DNA of 64,000 nt from Glossina fuscipes (Eukaryota > Arthropoda > Insecta > Diptera > Glossinidae): positions 15,439,287 through 15,503,286 of the forward strand of contig NW_023998417.1 in assembly GCF_014805625.2 (NCBI RefSeq), read 5' to 3'. Positions 63,302 to 64,000 of this stretch are shown piece after piece; position 1 is the first letter of the stretch, and every line of letters begins with the position of its first letter. A model generated the notes under the pieces. The model ran no database searches. It saw only the letters and a program-made list of their open reading frames with translations, and was not told where the DNA came from. Position numbers and translations under genes: made by a program.

Positions 63302-64000
63302 GTACAGTATCCACTTTGCCCTATAACGCATACGTAAAAAAGCTTTTATTTCATTCGTTTATTCGCCATTAACTTTGCGCCAAATTGATACGAGCAAGAG
63401 GAGATTTTTGTAAATGAAAAAAATTTCGGAACGCAGTTAAAGTAAAATCGCTCCTTTTTTTTGCTCATTCCGTCAATAATTTCGATCGTACAAAGACAGA
63501 TAATTAACCGTAATCTTCCCATAATTTTTACAATCATACCTCAACGTGACTTTTAGTCATTTAAGAGAATCATGGGAATAATGAAAAATATTATTATTTA
63601 AACAGACTATTTATGAACATAAAATATTATACACAGGCCGTATATTTTTTGATTTCGAATTATATAAACATAAAAAAGCCTTCCAACGATAAGAAAACAT
63701 TCATTTGTTGATGCGGGTTCTGCATAAATTTTGGTTCAGTTCAGAGCTCGTAAGGAAATTATCAAATGCGACACAGCGGTTACTATTCTAAAATGGTGCA
63801 GACAGTCCCTTAACGCATCTCTGTTTCAAATTTTTGCGCTCTATTCGGTCCTCCGTTCTCCCAACGCCGTCGGTATAATGACAAATATTTTATCAAAATG
63901 TGATATCACGACTAACTCCGAATTTACAAGTACTTGTTGGAAGTGACTTCAAAATCGAAGAGTAACTTAGGCGTCTCGTGGTAAGATTAGGGATAACATT
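63302..64000 (+). other. nAChR intron running off the right edge
   Basis: Starts with donor GTACAG after the M3 exon. I see no further receptor exon on the plus strand before the window ends, so the cytoplasmic loop and M4 exons are to the right. Confidence 0.5.

Overview
The window looks like nuclear DNA of a brachyceran fly: AT-rich, with many short GT-AG introns (about 55-80 bp), long introns and spacers full of AT, CA and CT microsatellites, and proteins closest to fly families. I cannot fix the species from sequence alone; a tsetse-like or other calyptrate fly would fit. I joined exons by hand using reading frame, splice phase and family alignment. All gene models here come from that work.

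Layout. At 0.2-9.4 kb lie two complete CFAP58 (CCDC147) coiled-coil ciliary genes, one per strand and convergent; they are clear paralogs. At 9.4-13.4 kb is mostly spacer. At 13.4-16 kb is protein kinase CK2 alpha on the minus strand, with an upstream non-coding exon. At 17.6-19.4 kb is an M16 peptidase (MPP beta / complex III core 1) on the plus strand. At 19.7-20.5 kb is the spliceosomal RRM protein RBMX2 and at 21.2-21.7 kb V-ATPase subunit F, both minus. At 22.5-25.5 kb is a large, low-complexity protein with one C2HC zinc finger, minus, which I do not recognise.

From 28.2 to 39.5 kb sit two early ecdysteroid biosynthesis genes on the plus strand: a Cyp307A P450 (spook/spookier type) and, about 6 kb downstream, the Rieske oxygenase neverland. 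In known insects Neverland makes 7-dehydrocholesterol from cholesterol and Cyp307A acts in the following 'Black Box' steps. This small steroid-hormone gene cluster is the most interesting part of the window. Convergent with neverland is a complete ten-exon cytosolic Xaa-Pro aminopeptidase (39.9-43.4 kb, minus). From 45.5 kb to past the right edge runs a nicotinic acetylcholine receptor alpha subunit of the alpha4 type, with two alternative versions of exon 4; its last coding exons lie outside the window.

The genes are mostly unrelated housekeeping genes, apart from the Cyp307A/neverland pair and the CFAP58 pair. From memory, CK2 alpha, spookier, neverland and nAChR alpha4 all map near the base of chromosome arm 3L in Drosophila melanogaster, so the window may be partly syntenic with that pericentromeric region. 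No CRISPR array, rRNA or convincing tRNA was seen.
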